A DNA stretch of 64,000 nt from contig SWDT01000003.1 in assembly GCA_009193035.1 (NCBI GenBank), positions 558,001-622,000 on the forward strand, read 5' to 3'. Each line of letters begins with the position of its first letter. Position 1 is the stretch's first letter. The notes under the pieces were generated by a model, which saw nothing but the letters and a program-made list of their open reading frames with translations, ran no database searches and had not been told where the DNA came from. The DNA is from Halicephalobus mephisto (lineage: Eukaryota > Nematoda > Chromadorea > Rhabditida > Panagrolaimidae). The position numbers and the translations under genes are program-made. Below, in pieces: positions 33,800 to 45,379 of this stretch.

Positions 33800-34713
33800 A
33801 GAGTAAAATTAAAATTGAAAATTTTTCTCGACACGAAATAAAAAACATAATTAAAGACAAAATTGGATTTAATATTTGATTGCAGAATTTATTGTTTTAA
33901 ATAGTTGGCTGATTTATAAAAATCGAATATCTTTCGAAGAAAGAAGAACCGAGACTGAGCCAGTTTTGCCAGTCTAGCTTGATCGATTTAAGGATGAACG
34001 GGCAAAACTCCCCCGCTAGACAACTGTTGTCGATCGTCATCGGCTGAGCTGTGGAACACTTCCCCCCAGCGACATTTGCTCCCTGTCTCTCTTTTCTTTC
34101 GCGCGAATGGCAAAGTGGTAATGAACGCTGCTTGTCATAGGAAAAGTCGCGGTTTCGAACCTGTGGACGGCCCGTGTCTTGTTTAACTTAGGTGTTACTA
34201 ATAATGGGGAACAATGGAAACACGATAACGTGTGGAACTGAAAAGGTGGTTCTAACCTCGAAAAAACTATGTTTGAGCTTGCAACCCAACGTGGTGAATA
34301 GAGCTAGAGAAAATATATGTTAAGCAAGCCTTTCGGAGGCCGATGTTCACACCGGTGATCAGGTACTCTGATTCATCCCACGCCCATGGCCATAACACCC
34401 AGTGATTGAGAGTATCAGGATTTTTTAAATTCTTTTTTTTTCGATTCTCTTTAATTTCGAAATTCTTTAAAATTAATTTTTTCTTAATTAAAATATTAAA
34501 TTAATTTACAAAGACAAATAAAAATAACGAGATAAATCTTACGAAATAGAGGGAGAACAAATGTTGCACAGCCATCGGCTCGAGTCCATTCGACGTTCGC
34601 CTCCATATTTTTCACAATTTGCAAAATTTCAAATTCAATTTTAACAAATAGTTTATTTCATTTAATATAACCAAAAAATAATATATGAAATCACAAAATT
34701 AAAATAAAAAAAA
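33800..34713. other. Intergenic with one degenerate tRNA-like element at 34098-34171
   Basis: The element has A-box-like TGGCAAAGTGG and B-box-like GGTTTCGAACC, a GTCAT anticodon-loop-like stretch, and a tail with GGGGAACAATGGAAACACG. It belongs with the SINE-like copies at 30596, 56020 and 60601. The rest (34230-34700) has no gene. Confidence 0.4.
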
Positions 34714-35373
34714 TTACTTCTTTCCGAAACCGACGCCGGCTCTGACAGGGACTCTAGCTAAATGTAAAAATTAATTATTAAATTATAAAAATAATTATTA
34801 AATAATAAAAATAATTATTAAATAATAAAAATTAATTATTAAATGTAAAAAATAATTATTAAATAATAAAAATAATTATTAAATTATAAAATTAATTATT
34901 AAATAATAAAAATAATTATTAAATGTAAAAAATAATTATTAAATAATAAAATTAATTCATTTATAAAACAACTGTTTAATAGCTTAAATTTAAAAAATAT
35001 TTTTATTAAAAAAGTACTTTTGAAATTAAAAAAATTTTTAAACAAAAAATCTGTAATTTTCATATAATCAGTGATTTTTATATATATGAAAATTTTTATT
35101 TTTTTATATTAAAAATTAGTGATTTTTTATATATGAGAATTTTTATTTTTTATATATAAAATTTTTGTGTGTTTATATATGAATTTTTTTTATATAAAAA
35201 AATTTGTTTTTATAGATGAAATTTTTTGGTTTTTATATGGTTGAAATTTACTCACCGTTAACTCTGCCTTGGGCCCCTCCGACAGGGGTTCGAGCCCCGA
35301 CATTGACCTGGGGACTTGCGAGGCCGAATCCGAGGAGACACAAGAGGACGAAGGTGAACAAAAAACGGAACAT
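34714..35373 (-). CDS. Short secreted cationic peptide precursor (53 aa)
   Basis: Two phase-matched exons, 35256-35373 and 34714-34757, joined through CG|GTGAGT and TTTAG|CTAGA. Residues 1-20 form a strong signal peptide (MFRFLFTFVLLCLLGFGLAS). The mature part is about 33 residues: PQVNVGARTPVGGAQGR, then VNARVPVRAGVGFGKK. It is Gly/Val/Arg-rich, cysteine-free, and looks like two related halves (VNVGARTPVGG and VNARVPVRAG). The C-terminus GFGKK resembles an amidation and dibasic processing signal, as in neuropeptide-like and some antimicrobial peptide precursors. No family is recognised. It is too short and too split to appear as a simple ORF. The role could be signalling or defence; neither is shown. 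The intron (34758-35255) holds AATAATTATTAAATAATAAA repeats. Confidence 0.7.
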
Positions 35374-36114
35374 TTTCGACTTTTACTCGAGGACAGTTGA
35401 TTCAAGTCAGATTCGGGTGGCTTTTATGCAGATCTGAGACCTTGATTTCTGGTGTTTTGTAGAATTTTCAGAAACAAACAAAATTAAAAAATCACCGATA
35501 TTCCGGTTTTTTGGAAAAAATAGAAAAATTTTAAAAATAAAAATGGTGTTTTGGACGATTGACCGAAGAAGTAATGACGACAGTCTCAAAGATCATAGTC
35601 GAAATTTATCCTTGAGATATTTATATAGATAATAAAAAAATTTTTAATTTTAAAAAATAAGTTTTTTTAAATTCTAAAATAATAAAAAATTAAATTTTAA
35701 AAATTCTAAAATAAAAAAGAAATTCTTTAAAAAATTAAAAATTTTTAAATTTTAAAAAATAAGTTTTTTTTAAAAATTGAAAAGTTTAAATATTCAAAAA
35801 AATGATTTTTTAAGTTTTTCTAAAATGAATTTTTTAATTAAAATTTAAAAAAAATAAAAATTCCGCCAAATTGTGTTTCAAAAATAAAAATTTAAATTTT
35901 TAATTAATTTGAAAATAAAAATTTAATTTTTTAATTAATTTGAAAATAAAAATTTAAATTTTTAATTCAAAAATAAAAATTTAAATTTTTAATTAATTTA
36001 AAAATGAAAATTTAAATTTTTAATTAATTTGAAAATAAAAATTTAAATTTTTAATTCAAAAATAAAGCAGATTCAACACTATTTATTCGTCTTTTTGTAT
36101 TTGGAATACCAGAA
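35374..36114. other. AT-rich intergenic DNA
   Basis: 35640-36060 is AAATTTAAATTTTTAATTAA-type simple repeat. 35374-35600 is the putative promoter of the peptide gene, with no clear TATA box. AATAAA on the minus strand at 36082-36087 lies 28 bases past the stop of the next gene. Confidence 0.5.
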
Positions 36115-37702
36115 TCAAGGATTTTCAGGATCCGGAGCGACACAGCACTCATAGCAGGGTACCGGAGGGGGCTGGGTGGTCGTGATGACCGGGAGCGGGA
36201 CGACAGTAGTTGGAAGATGATTAAACTAAAACTTTCTCAGTAACCCAAGGACTTAACTGTTAAAAATAATAAAAATTACTTTCTCTACAGTAATCTAACA
36301 AATTCCCAAAATTACAGTAATCTAAAAGGTTTTTAAAATTACAGTAATCTAAGAAATGCTCGAAATTACAGTAATCTAAGAAATTCCCAAAATTACAGTA
36401 ATCTAGAAGGTTTTTAAAATTACAGTAATCTAGGAAATTCCTAAAATTACAGTAGTCTAAGAAGTTCCCAAAATTACAGTAATCTAGAAAATTCCTAAAA
36501 TTACAGTAGTCTAAGAAGTTCCCAAAATTACAGTAATCTAAGAATTTAAGTATTCAGAATATTAAAAAAATTTCTACAGTAATCTAAGAAATTCCCAAAA
36601 TTACAGTAATCTAAGAACTTACATAGGCGCTCAAAATGATCAAGTCGTAGAAGGTCCCGAAGTCGTCGAATTGGAGAGCTCCGAGGGTCCTGTAGGAAAC
36701 CCAGGCGTAATCTGTGAAATCACAGAAATGCCAACTGACTTTTTGGAGTTTGTACTCTGGAGTCGAAGAAGTATCATTCCAGTACTGTCGGATGGCATTT
36801 CTGAAGTTGCTGATTCTGATTCTGTCACTTGCCGGAAGACTTGAATTTGAAAAATAACTCGATAATTTTAGGTAAAAAATACTGTCAGATATTCCACCAT
36901 TTAATAAATTTTCGTAATTTTTTTTTTGAAAATAAATTTTTCCAACATCCATGAATTGTTCGAATGTTCCTCCAAATTCAGGATTATTTGAAAGATAAAA
37001 ATTTTTCTTTTTTTCTGGATGATTTTCGAAATAGTCAAAATTTAAGGCTTCGTAGACTTGAGCGAGAATTTCGTCCTGAGACACTTCCGGCTGTTGAGTC
37101 ATGATTGGCTTCAGAATTTCCTGAATAAAGTCCTCCGTGGATGAGTCGGATCCGGGCAGGGTCCTCATCCAGTCGAAGAGCTCAGAAGACCCTTCAGAAT
37201 CCGTTCTGATGATGTCCAAAGAACTTTGAAAATGGTACTCGGCAGCCATGGAGACCACGTCGATTACGGTACTCCACTCGGAGATGTTGTAGAACCAGAT
37301 TCTGTCGTAGATCGTCCGATGATCCCATTGGAATTTCTCGATCGCGATGGCCACGGCGTTGAATTTATCCGTATCTGTCGGATAAGCTTCGTCGTTGTTG
37401 ACAATGTCGGATTCGACTTGATTGACCCATTGGTAGTAAGTGACGTCATCCGGATTCCCGAGATTGGCGTAAGTCGAAGAAGCCACTTCTGTCAATCCCA
37501 AAATTAAATTCGTTCTTGTTTTTCCGGAAGGAATCTGGAGCAAGTACTCAGCACGATCCACGGCGTAGTCGAATCTACTACGGTAGTCGTCATCTGGAGC
37601 ATTCGCATCTGAAAATTATTTTTATTATTAAATTTAAAAAAATAAAAACTTACTTGCCAGGACTACAATTCCGAAAAAAAACAAAAGTTTTATCCCGAAC
37701 AT
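36115..37702 (-). CDS. Secreted protein of unknown function with Pro/Thr/Cys tail
   Basis: Three exons, 37654-37702, 36623-37608 and 36115-36225, are phase-consistent and give about 381 aa. Signal peptide: MFGIKLLFFFGIVVLANA. The central 330 residues are mixed charged and aromatic, predicted largely helical, with no domain I recognise (landmarks WDHRTIYDRIWFYNISEW, PEFGGTFEQFMDVGKIYF, TLGALQFDDFGTFYDLIILS). The last exon was found by extending past the intron: after GTTTTAG it reads FNHLPTTVVPLPVITTTQ, a Pro run, then PCYECCVAPDPENP and a stop. An alternative acceptor at 36256 would give only eleven extra residues; the downstream choice is favoured by its composition and Cys cluster. Potential N-glycosylation sites (NIS, NSS, NDTS) are present. 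There is no membrane helix after the signal, so it is probably extracellular. Minus-strand AATAAA follows 28 bases past the stop. Confidence 0.78.
36265..36615. repeat. Intronic minisatellite AAATTACAGTAATCTAAG
   Basis: About twelve units of 27-30 bases (AATTCCCAAAATTACAGTAA then TCTAAGA) in the second intron of the secreted-protein gene. Similar units of the TACAGTAA class occur at 48180-48490. Confidence 0.85.
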
Positions 37703-38929
37703 TTCAAATCTGATTTCCGATCTGTTTTCCTTCTTCGCAGAAAGAGAACTCTCACCGCGAATTACCCTGAAAATCACGAATATTTTTTTTTCACTAAAAT
37801 TCAAAAAAAAATGAAACTAACTCTCGTCGCGAAAGTCCTGAAGAACATGAAAATGACCTTACTTTTAGGTACAATGAGAAAATTACACAATAAATAATCT
37901 AAAAAAACAAGTATGCTTTCATCGCGAAAATCCCTAAAGATCATAAAAATCCGACTTTTTTATCAGCACGAGTAGGAACTCACTGAAAAGGAAAAATAAA
38001 ATCAATTTTCAATGTAAAAATTCATAAAAATCATAAAATTTCCATTTATTTTAGGTACAAGTAGAAACTTATGCCAGAGTCCAGAGGAGGAAGAAGTGAA
38101 CTCTCATCGTGAAAGTCTCTAAAAATTTAAAAATTTGACTTTTTTTACTATCGTGAGTAGGAACTTGTTCAAAAAACAACAGAAAAAGAAAAAGAGAATC
38201 AATTTTCAATGTAAAAATTCATAAAAATTATAAAATTTCCATTTATTTTAGGTACAAGTGGAAACTTATGCCAGAGTCCAGAGGAGGAAGAAGTGAACTC
38301 CCGGCGCGAAAGTCCCTGAATACCGTAATTTGTTCAGTCATTTACCAGCGCAAATAAGATTCTGCAAAAAAACAGCGGATCTTAAACTTACGCGATTATA
38401 TATAGATTTTTTTCTGTATTATTGTTTTTTTATATTAAATTCATTTTTCTAGATATATTGCCGTTCGTGACACGCGTTATTACCGGACCTGTCGACTCCG
38501 AACCTATTCAACTTCGAAAATCAAGGATTCCAAATTCGAGCTGAACTATTTTCGAAAATCTACAGCAGTAGTTATTACGGAGTAAATCCATAAAGAATTC
38601 CACCTGTTAAATACAAAACTGAATTATCTTCGGAATCCCCAACGCCGTTTATATAAGGTCCCCGGAGCTGTAGGCGTTCATAACCATTGGCCTCATTTGA
38701 ATAAGCTTCTGATTTTTGCAGTTTTGTAATCTAAAGTCAACACAATATAAAAATGAGATTATTTGGTTTATCTAGAATTATTATCATGGGTAATTTCCGG
38801 AAATTCAAACTCGCACGTGGAAACTCTAAAAAATAAAATTAACAAAATCTGAAAAATATGGCATGGATTCTGGAGGCAAGTGAAAGCGACGGAATGTGAT
38901 CACTTTTTACAGACAAATTCGGTCAAGAA
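37703..38929. repeat. Intergenic repeats with CTC(A/T)C(C/G)GCGAAAGTCC motif
   Basis: 37740-38320 holds five degenerate units of AACTCTCGTCGCGAAAGTCC and GGTACAAGTAGAAACTTATG; two copies of about 180 bases near 38055 and 38255 are nearly identical (ATGCCAGAGTCCAGAGGAGG). The same motif recurs at 42830-43500, 46730-47330 and 56700-56790. Near 38650 TTATATAA stands out as a possible TATA element in either orientation. Confidence 0.7.
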
Positions 38930-41900
38930 TCAGATCTCTTCCTTCCAGGCCTTCCAGTTGGGGGATTGAAGTCTGTCGCAGTCGACGAGATCACCGGGTT
39001 CCTTGGTCTGGTCGAACGCGTTCCGAGGGACCTGCTTCATGGACTCTCCAGCGTCGCACAGGACCCGAGCGAGAGATGCTTTTTTGATTTCTTTAATCTG
39101 TTCTCGTGTCAGGATTTTAGGATTCTCGTAGTAGAATCTGTCTCCATCCCTCAGATGACGGAATTGCCGGCCGATGATGCAGCCCAAAGTCGGTCCAACA
39201 AGAGCTCCTTCGATAGGGTCTTCGAGCAGACTTCCTACGTACATATCAATGTTTTCTGAAAGAATTTCATATTGATTTTCCGTGGAAAAAAGAAATCAAT
39301 CCGTTTCGAGGGTTATTATGGTATTAGTTGTGGTTTTTTGAATATTTATAATTTCATATATAATCATCAACTTCTGAATGTGGACAGAGGGTTTTATACC
39401 GTAATTTTAAAGTTCCCAAATTTATCTATTCTGTTTTGAAAATCGTGATTACGAAATTATTACTGCGCAAGATCGAAATTGTTTCGCTGCGAATTTTTGG
39501 AAAATCTTAAGTATTCGTTTCGGGACGATTTCGTAATAATTTCCATATATGAACTTTATAACATGATTAATTGCGAAATCACTATTGCGCAAGATCGAAA
39601 TTGTCTCGCTGCGAATTTCCAGAAAATTTTGGAAATTCATTTTAAAACTATTTCGTAATAATTTTCATATATGAATTCTGTAGTAAGGTGGTTGTGAAAT
39701 CACTTACCGACATGTTTGTAGAGTAATTTTAAGTTGCTTCTGACGATGGCATTGGAGATGGTGGTGTTCAAGTCGTCAAAGTCCTTCACGGGAGGCAATT
39801 TGCACATTTCTCTCCAAGCGACGTAGCCGGGGATTCCGTGATCTCTTCCTCTTTGGATGTTGATGGATCCGAGATCGGAATTTCCGAAGATTTTCTCAGT
39901 AACGGCGATGGTTAATCTTTGGGGCATTTTCGCCGGAAGAGTCATTAATCCGCGAACGAGAGGATCGATCCCGTTGTTGATTATGTGGATGGATTTGAAC
40001 ATGCCGTCATTGAACGGAATTCCTCCTACTTGATCGAAACTAGAATTCAAAAAAGGATAAAATTCCTGGATCATCCCGTGGCCGAATCTGAAGGCGCATC
40101 CGGTGAACTCGTTCGCCACGCTGGGGTCCACCTCGTCGTTGTATCCACTGTACTTTCCAATCAAGTCCTTGAAGTCTCTCCCGAGGACTCTAGGGAGGTA
40201 TTCGTCGTAGGTTATCTTCTGAAGTATGGCGCCGATGACCCTTCTGGTTTCCTGGAATATTCTGTCCTGATCCCAATGTTCATTCATTTGCGAAAGAATA
40301 ATCGCAATTCTGTTGTGTTCTCTCACGAACAACGTATGCAAAGCGGCTAATCCGACGAATATGTTCGCTCTGTCGTCCCCGGCAATGATGTTCTGATTGG
40401 AGTCGATCGGGGGGAACACGCGGCCTCTGAGGATGTTCGTCTTCAAGAAGCCTCCGTTTCTGAACAAGAACTGGTCTCTCGACGACGATCCATATATCTA
40501 AAAGCAGTTATTTTACATACTAATCAAAATAAAAACATAATTTTAAAAAACAAAAATAAATAAATTTTAAAAATTTACAAAATAATGAAAAATTTTAAAA
40601 CTGATATAAAATAATCAAAATAAATTATTTAATTTCTTCTAAAAAATAATCGGAAATAATTTTAAAAACAATATAACTTTAAAAAGTGATATAAAAATTT
40701 CTGCAATTTTTGAATTCGCGCGCAGACAGGGCGAGAAGTGCAAAAGTGGAAAAAAGGGTAAATCTGGTAATTTTATCAAAATTGACGCTCGCTTTTTACC
40801 TAAATTTTTTAATTTTCTAAAATATCTTAGGAATCATTTTTGAAGTAATTTAGCGATAATAGTGATTTTTTATGTTTTTAATAACAAAAGTAAAACCAAC
40901 CATGGATCCGTCGATGAAAGCGGTGTTTTCGTTGTATTGTTCCCGGAATCTCCCTTGGCCGGATCCGCAGACTGGAGTGGATCTAGCTACAGGAAGACAT
41001 TGGAATCTCCCGAATGTAGGATCCAATCTGCTCAAGAAAACTGAGAAACATTTGCCTTTGGCAGCAGTACAAGGAGCGCATTCTTGGTTGTTCAACATGG
41101 TCGTTTTCGCCATGTCGTGAGCCAGAAACTGACCCCACTGCATCAGAAGAGCATTAGCCTTCGCCGTGATTTCTGCAGAAGACGACAACAGCAGCCGGGA
41201 AGCCTCTCGAGCAGATGGCCGGAGGTTGTTCAAAGATGCTTAAAAATAATTATAAAAATTAAAACTATTTTTAAAAATTCCAGAAAATTGAAATTTAGTT
41301 TTTAAAAAATTTTAGAATTTTTTACTATATTTCGAAATATTCTAAAATTTTAGAAAATCTCGAAAGATTCCGGAAATTTTAAAAAATTTAATTTTATATT
41401 GAATTCTAAAAAATTCCAGAATTTTCGGTTTTTAGAAGATTCTTCAAAATTTCGATTTTTTTACTATATTTCGAAAGATTCTAAAATTTTTGGATTTTTC
41501 TGAATTCTGAAAGATTTTCGAAAATTTAAAAAATCTATGAAGTTTCGAAATTTTTGGATTTTTAAAAGTTAAAAAAAAATTTTTGAATTTAAAAAAACTT
41601 CGAAAATTTTTGGATTTTTAAAAATTTAAAACATTTTCAAAAATTTCAGAAATCTATGAAGTTTCGAAATTTAAAAAAAAATTTAAAAAATTTTTGGATT
41701 TTTCATTTTAGAAAATTCTGATTTTTTTAGAAAATTTTAGTTTTGAAAATTCTGAAATCTCACAAGTAGGGGCAGAAAAAACATCGTCGTAGACGGGATC
41801 TTTGAGACGGATCAAAGGCGAAAAAGCCGCTCCGGCAAGCGGATGATCGAGGTTGTTGCAAGTTCCGTCGAACTGAAATATGATTTTTACAAAATTAAAA

Positions 41901-44900
41901 AATTGATAAAATTACAGTTCTGAATTTCAGATGATAACAGAGATTTTTTTTACAATTATGCGGAGGAAGAGTAGAAACACATCCGAAATTTGCGTTGGAA
42001 TTTCTGACGTCATTGATGGAGAGGACTTTTCGAGGAACATTGTTCTCTACCGTAGTCACGAAAGTACAATCTTTTTCTTTGAATTCTCCTTCAGGATGGA
42101 TGGATCGTCCGTCGATCGTCGTGCCTTTGCAGGACTTGCAGGACCTGGGGCAGTTGGCCAGCATCCAGACGGCGTTCGACTCGCACTCGTTAATGCTCGT
42201 CCAAAAAGAACAAAGCCGATGTTTGTCGATACAGACACTTGTGCCGTTGCATTTTTCACAGGATATCGGACAGTGATCCGTCATCCAGTCCTTGTTGGAT
42301 TCGCATTCTCCGATGTTAGACCAAAATTTACAAAGATCATGTTTGTCAAAACAGGAATCTGGATCGTCGTCCTTCAAGTCCTTCGAATCGTCTTCTGGAT
42401 TCGTCCCAGGAGCCTTGCCTTCTGTTTCTTCTCCAGAAGCCTCCAAATCACTTTCCACTTCATTTTCTCCTTCAGCCAAGGATTCTGAAAATTCAAATTT
42501 TAAAAAATAATTTTGAAAAAATCTGAATTTTTAGAAATTTCCAGAATTCAATATTTTGAGTTCCAGAAGTTTCAAAATCATTTTAATTTTAACTTTTTTT
42601 CAACCAAGGATTCTGAAAATTCAAATTTTAATAAATAATTTTGAAAAAATCTGAATTTTTAGAAATTTCCAAAAGTTTCAAGATTATTTTAATTTTAACT
42701 TTTTTTTCAACCAAGGATTCTGAAAATTCAAATTTTAATAAATAATTTTGAAAAAATTTGAATTTAGTAAAATTTGAGTATTAAATTTTGAATTAAATAA
42801 TTTTTTATTTCTTAGTAAAGTAAAACCGAACGAGAACTCCCACCACGAAAGTCCCTGCTAAGATGATAGAAGTTCTTGTTAATTTAGGAATATTTTTCAT
42901 AAAGTTTTTATTTATATAAAACGTATATCATTAAATAAAAAACATTTAAAATTTATATCTACTTCGCCGCTAGAGAAATTTCGCATCAGTCTCAAAGCGA
43001 AAATTTTTAATTTCCGACAAAATAGGTCTCAAAGCGAAAATTCAAAAACCCAAATTTTTAAAAACCTTTTTGAGATAAAACCGAACGAGAACTCCCACCA
43101 CGAAAGTCCCTGCTAAAATAGTAGAAGTTTTTGTTAATTTAAATCTAATTTTTATAATGTTTTTATTTATATAAAACCTATATCATTAAATAAAAACATT
43201 TAAAATTTATATCTACTTCGCCGCTAGAGAAATTCCGCATCAGTCTCAAAGCGAAAATTTTTAATTTCCGACAAAATAGGTCTCAAAGCAAAATTTTAAA
43301 AATCCAAATTTCCGACAACATAGGTCTCAAAGCGAAAATTCAAAAACCCAAATTTTTAAAAACTTTTTTGAGATAAAACCGAACGAGAATTCCCACCACG
43401 AAAGTCCCTGCTAAAATAGTAGAAGTTTTTGTTAATTTAAATCTAATTTTTATAACGTTTTTATTTATATAGAACGTATATCATTAAATAAAAAACATTT
43501 AAAATTTATATTTACTTCGCCGCTAGAGAAATTTCGCATTATTTCCAAAATATTGTCTTAAAGCGAAAATTCGAAAATTCTTCCCAGGACCATTTTTGGA
43601 AATTTTTTGTAATAGTGTAATTTCGAAAGCTATAAAATGCTTCAAAAATTTTCCAAAATGACTTCAAAACAAAAATCCAGTTTTCAATTTGGAAAAAATC
43701 CGGTAAAATTTGCATATTAAACTATCATTAAAAAAATATAATTTAAAAATTTGTTTTTTTGCATGAATATTCAAATTATGAATTTTTTGCAAAAATTATA
43801 ATTCAAAATAAGATTTCATGAAAAAAATTCGCATTGGGATTTTTTTTGAATTTAAAAAAAATATTTTTTTAAATATTTAAATTTTGAATGTTTTTAAATT
43901 TTCATTTTTAAATTTTTTTTTAAATTTTCATTTTTAAATATTTAAATTTTGAAGTTTTTCTATAAACCTTAATTATGGTCCCGAGAAGATAATTTAAAAA
44001 TTCTCTTCAGGACCATTTTTGGATTTCTTCAAATATTTAAATTTTAAAATTTTCATTTTTAAATATTTAAATTTTAATTTCAAACTTTTTCTATAAACCT
44101 TAATTATGATCTCGAGAAGATAATTTAAAAATTCCCTTCAGGACCATTTTCGATTTCTTCAAATATCTTAAAAATTTTTTAATTTTAAAATTCTGATTTG
44201 GAAAAATAAAAAATAAATTATTTCGCAAAAAGACAATAAAATCCTGATCGTTTTTCAATTAAGTCCTCTAAAAAATATAAACCCGTTTTCTGGACAAAAA
44301 GCCAAGTTTAAATTTCCTTGTTTTTTAGGTAAAAACCAGTTTTGGCCACCTTGATTTAAATAAGATTGATGGATCACCTATCAAAGTGGATTAACGGACT
44401 TTCCGGAAGTCTTTTTTTTATCCGGAAAATTCGAGTTTTCTTGAAAAAAAAAATTCAAGATCAAGTTTTTGAAATAAATCAATTTCAATCACGAAAAAAA
44501 AGTTGATTTTTTCCGAAATAATATTTTAAAAATCAAAGAAATGAAAAAATTTTTAATCTTTATATTTAAAAAACTTTAATTTTAAATTAAAAATGAAAAT
44601 TTTCTTAAATTAAAAAAATAAAACATTTTTAAAAATTTTTTGAATTTATTTAAAAAATTAAGTTTTTTTAATTTAAAAATTTATTTGAAATTTTTTTATT
44701 TTTTTAAAAATTATTTTTTGAATTTGAATTTTCTTCAAAAAAATCAAAAAATTTTAAAAATTATGTTTTTAAATTTATTTAATTTTTTTAAAAATTATTT
44801 TTCTACTTTTTAAAAAAATGGTTTTTTTTTAAATTTATTTAGTTTTTTTAAAATATTTTTTGAATTTGAATTTTTTAAAAAAAGTCAATAATTTTTTAAA

Positions 44901-45344
44901 AATTATTTTTCGAATTTGAATTTTTTTTAAAAAAGTCAATATATATTTTTTAATTTATTTAGTTTTTTTTAAAAATATTTTTCGAATTTGAATTTTTTTT
45001 AAAAAAGTCAATATTTTTTTTAAAATTGAAAAAAGATAGTTGTGTAATGTCGCTTGAAATTACTCAATTGAATCTGTTTCGCTCTTCCAGGATATCCCCT
45101 CGAAGACGGCTGACCCAAAAAGGCAATCCAATTTGTTCGACAACTTTCGATTTTCATCCGATGTGATGGATTTCAAAAAGTTACGAGATCCGAGAAATTT
45201 CGAAAAATGAAAAATGAAAATTATCAAAAACCGGATTTTTCAAAATTATTTAATAATTACGAAATCACAAAATTTACCTATTATCAAAAGTCCGAAAACG
45301 AAGAACAACAGCCAGAGGGCCTTCTGGAGCCTCAGAATCCTCAT
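38930..45344 (-). CDS. Secreted ShK-ShK haem peroxidase (animal peroxidase family)
   Basis: Six phase-consistent exons: 45278-45344, 41916-42484, 41764-41872, 40901-41238, 39708-40497, 38930-39255; about 732 aa. Signal peptide [20 protein letters not shown], an acidic Glu-rich stretch, then two ShK/SXC domains (about residues 67-101 and 106-141), each with six Cys ending CEKC or CKSC. The animal haem peroxidase domain follows: [20 protein letters not shown], distal His about 289 in [17 protein letters not shown] and FVREHNRIA, proximal His about 501 in [20 protein letters not shown], and ENIDMYVG near the end. All the catalytic blocks are present, so it should be active, using H2O2 to oxidise tyrosines or halides outside cells. 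The architecture matches the nematode-specific MLT-7 and SKPO peroxidases used in cuticle cross-linking, moulting and defence; which orthologue is unclear. A TTTCAG lies one base before the ATG. Confidence 0.93.
39430..39700. repeat. Intronic duplication with GCGCAAGATCGAAATTG
   Basis: Two copies of a roughly 125-base unit (ATTACTGCGCAAGATCGAAA, then TCGCTGCGAATTT, then TTTCATATATGAA) in the last intron of the peroxidase gene. Confidence 0.7.
40720..40795. repeat. Dispersed repeat copy shared with the debranching-enzyme intron
   Basis: GAATTCGCGCGCAGACAGGG, CGAGAAGTGCAAAAGTGG, GTAAATCTGGTAATTTTATC. Its reverse complement is the unit tandemly repeated at 51330-51650. Confidence 0.75.
42485..43560. 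repeat. Tandem repeats in the first peroxidase intron
   Basis: 42485-42760 holds about 2.5 units of 120 bases (ACCAAGGATTCTGAAAATTC). 42830-43560 holds three units of about 260-300 bases (AACCGAACGAGAACTCCCAC, CACGAAAGTCCCTGCTAA, CTTCGCCGCTAGAGAAATT, GTCTCAAAGCGAAAATT). Confidence 0.8.
43560..45277. other. Long AT-rich part of the first peroxidase intron
   Basis: 43970-44160 contains two copies of GATAATTTAAAAATTC followed by TTCAGGACCATTTT. 44540-45020 is nearly pure A/T simple sequence. 45045-45195 is a higher-G+C island (TCCAGGATATCCCCTCGAAG) without a supported exon; it could be regulatory. Confidence 0.45.
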
Positions 45345-45347
45345 CCT
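45345..45347 (-). promoter_or_regulatory. Candidate spliced-leader (trans-splice) acceptor of the peroxidase gene
   Basis: Reading the minus strand, TTAAATTTCAG is followed by a single G and then the start ATG. A strong acceptor directly before a signal-peptide start codon, with no upstream coding exon seen, is the usual layout of nematode trans-splicing. A 5'-UTR intron would look the same. Confidence 0.45.
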
Positions 45348-45379
45348 GAAATTTAATAATTATTTTTGAAAAATATTTT

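Noticed and set aside
38753..38836. Possible plus-strand micro-gene starting MRLFGLSRIIIMGNF with an upstream TTTTTGCAG
   Set aside because: Only 27 codons, no conserved feature and no downstream exon before the opposite-strand peroxidase gene.
41895..42510. Plus-strand frames opposite the ShK domains, including a 185-codon one
   Set aside because: They are antisense to an exon with two complete ShK domains, and the plus-strand frames lack any motif.
45045..45195. Extra exon within the first peroxidase intron
   Set aside because: The signal-peptide exon joins the ShK exon in phase directly, and adding this island gives no phase-consistent splice sites that I can see.
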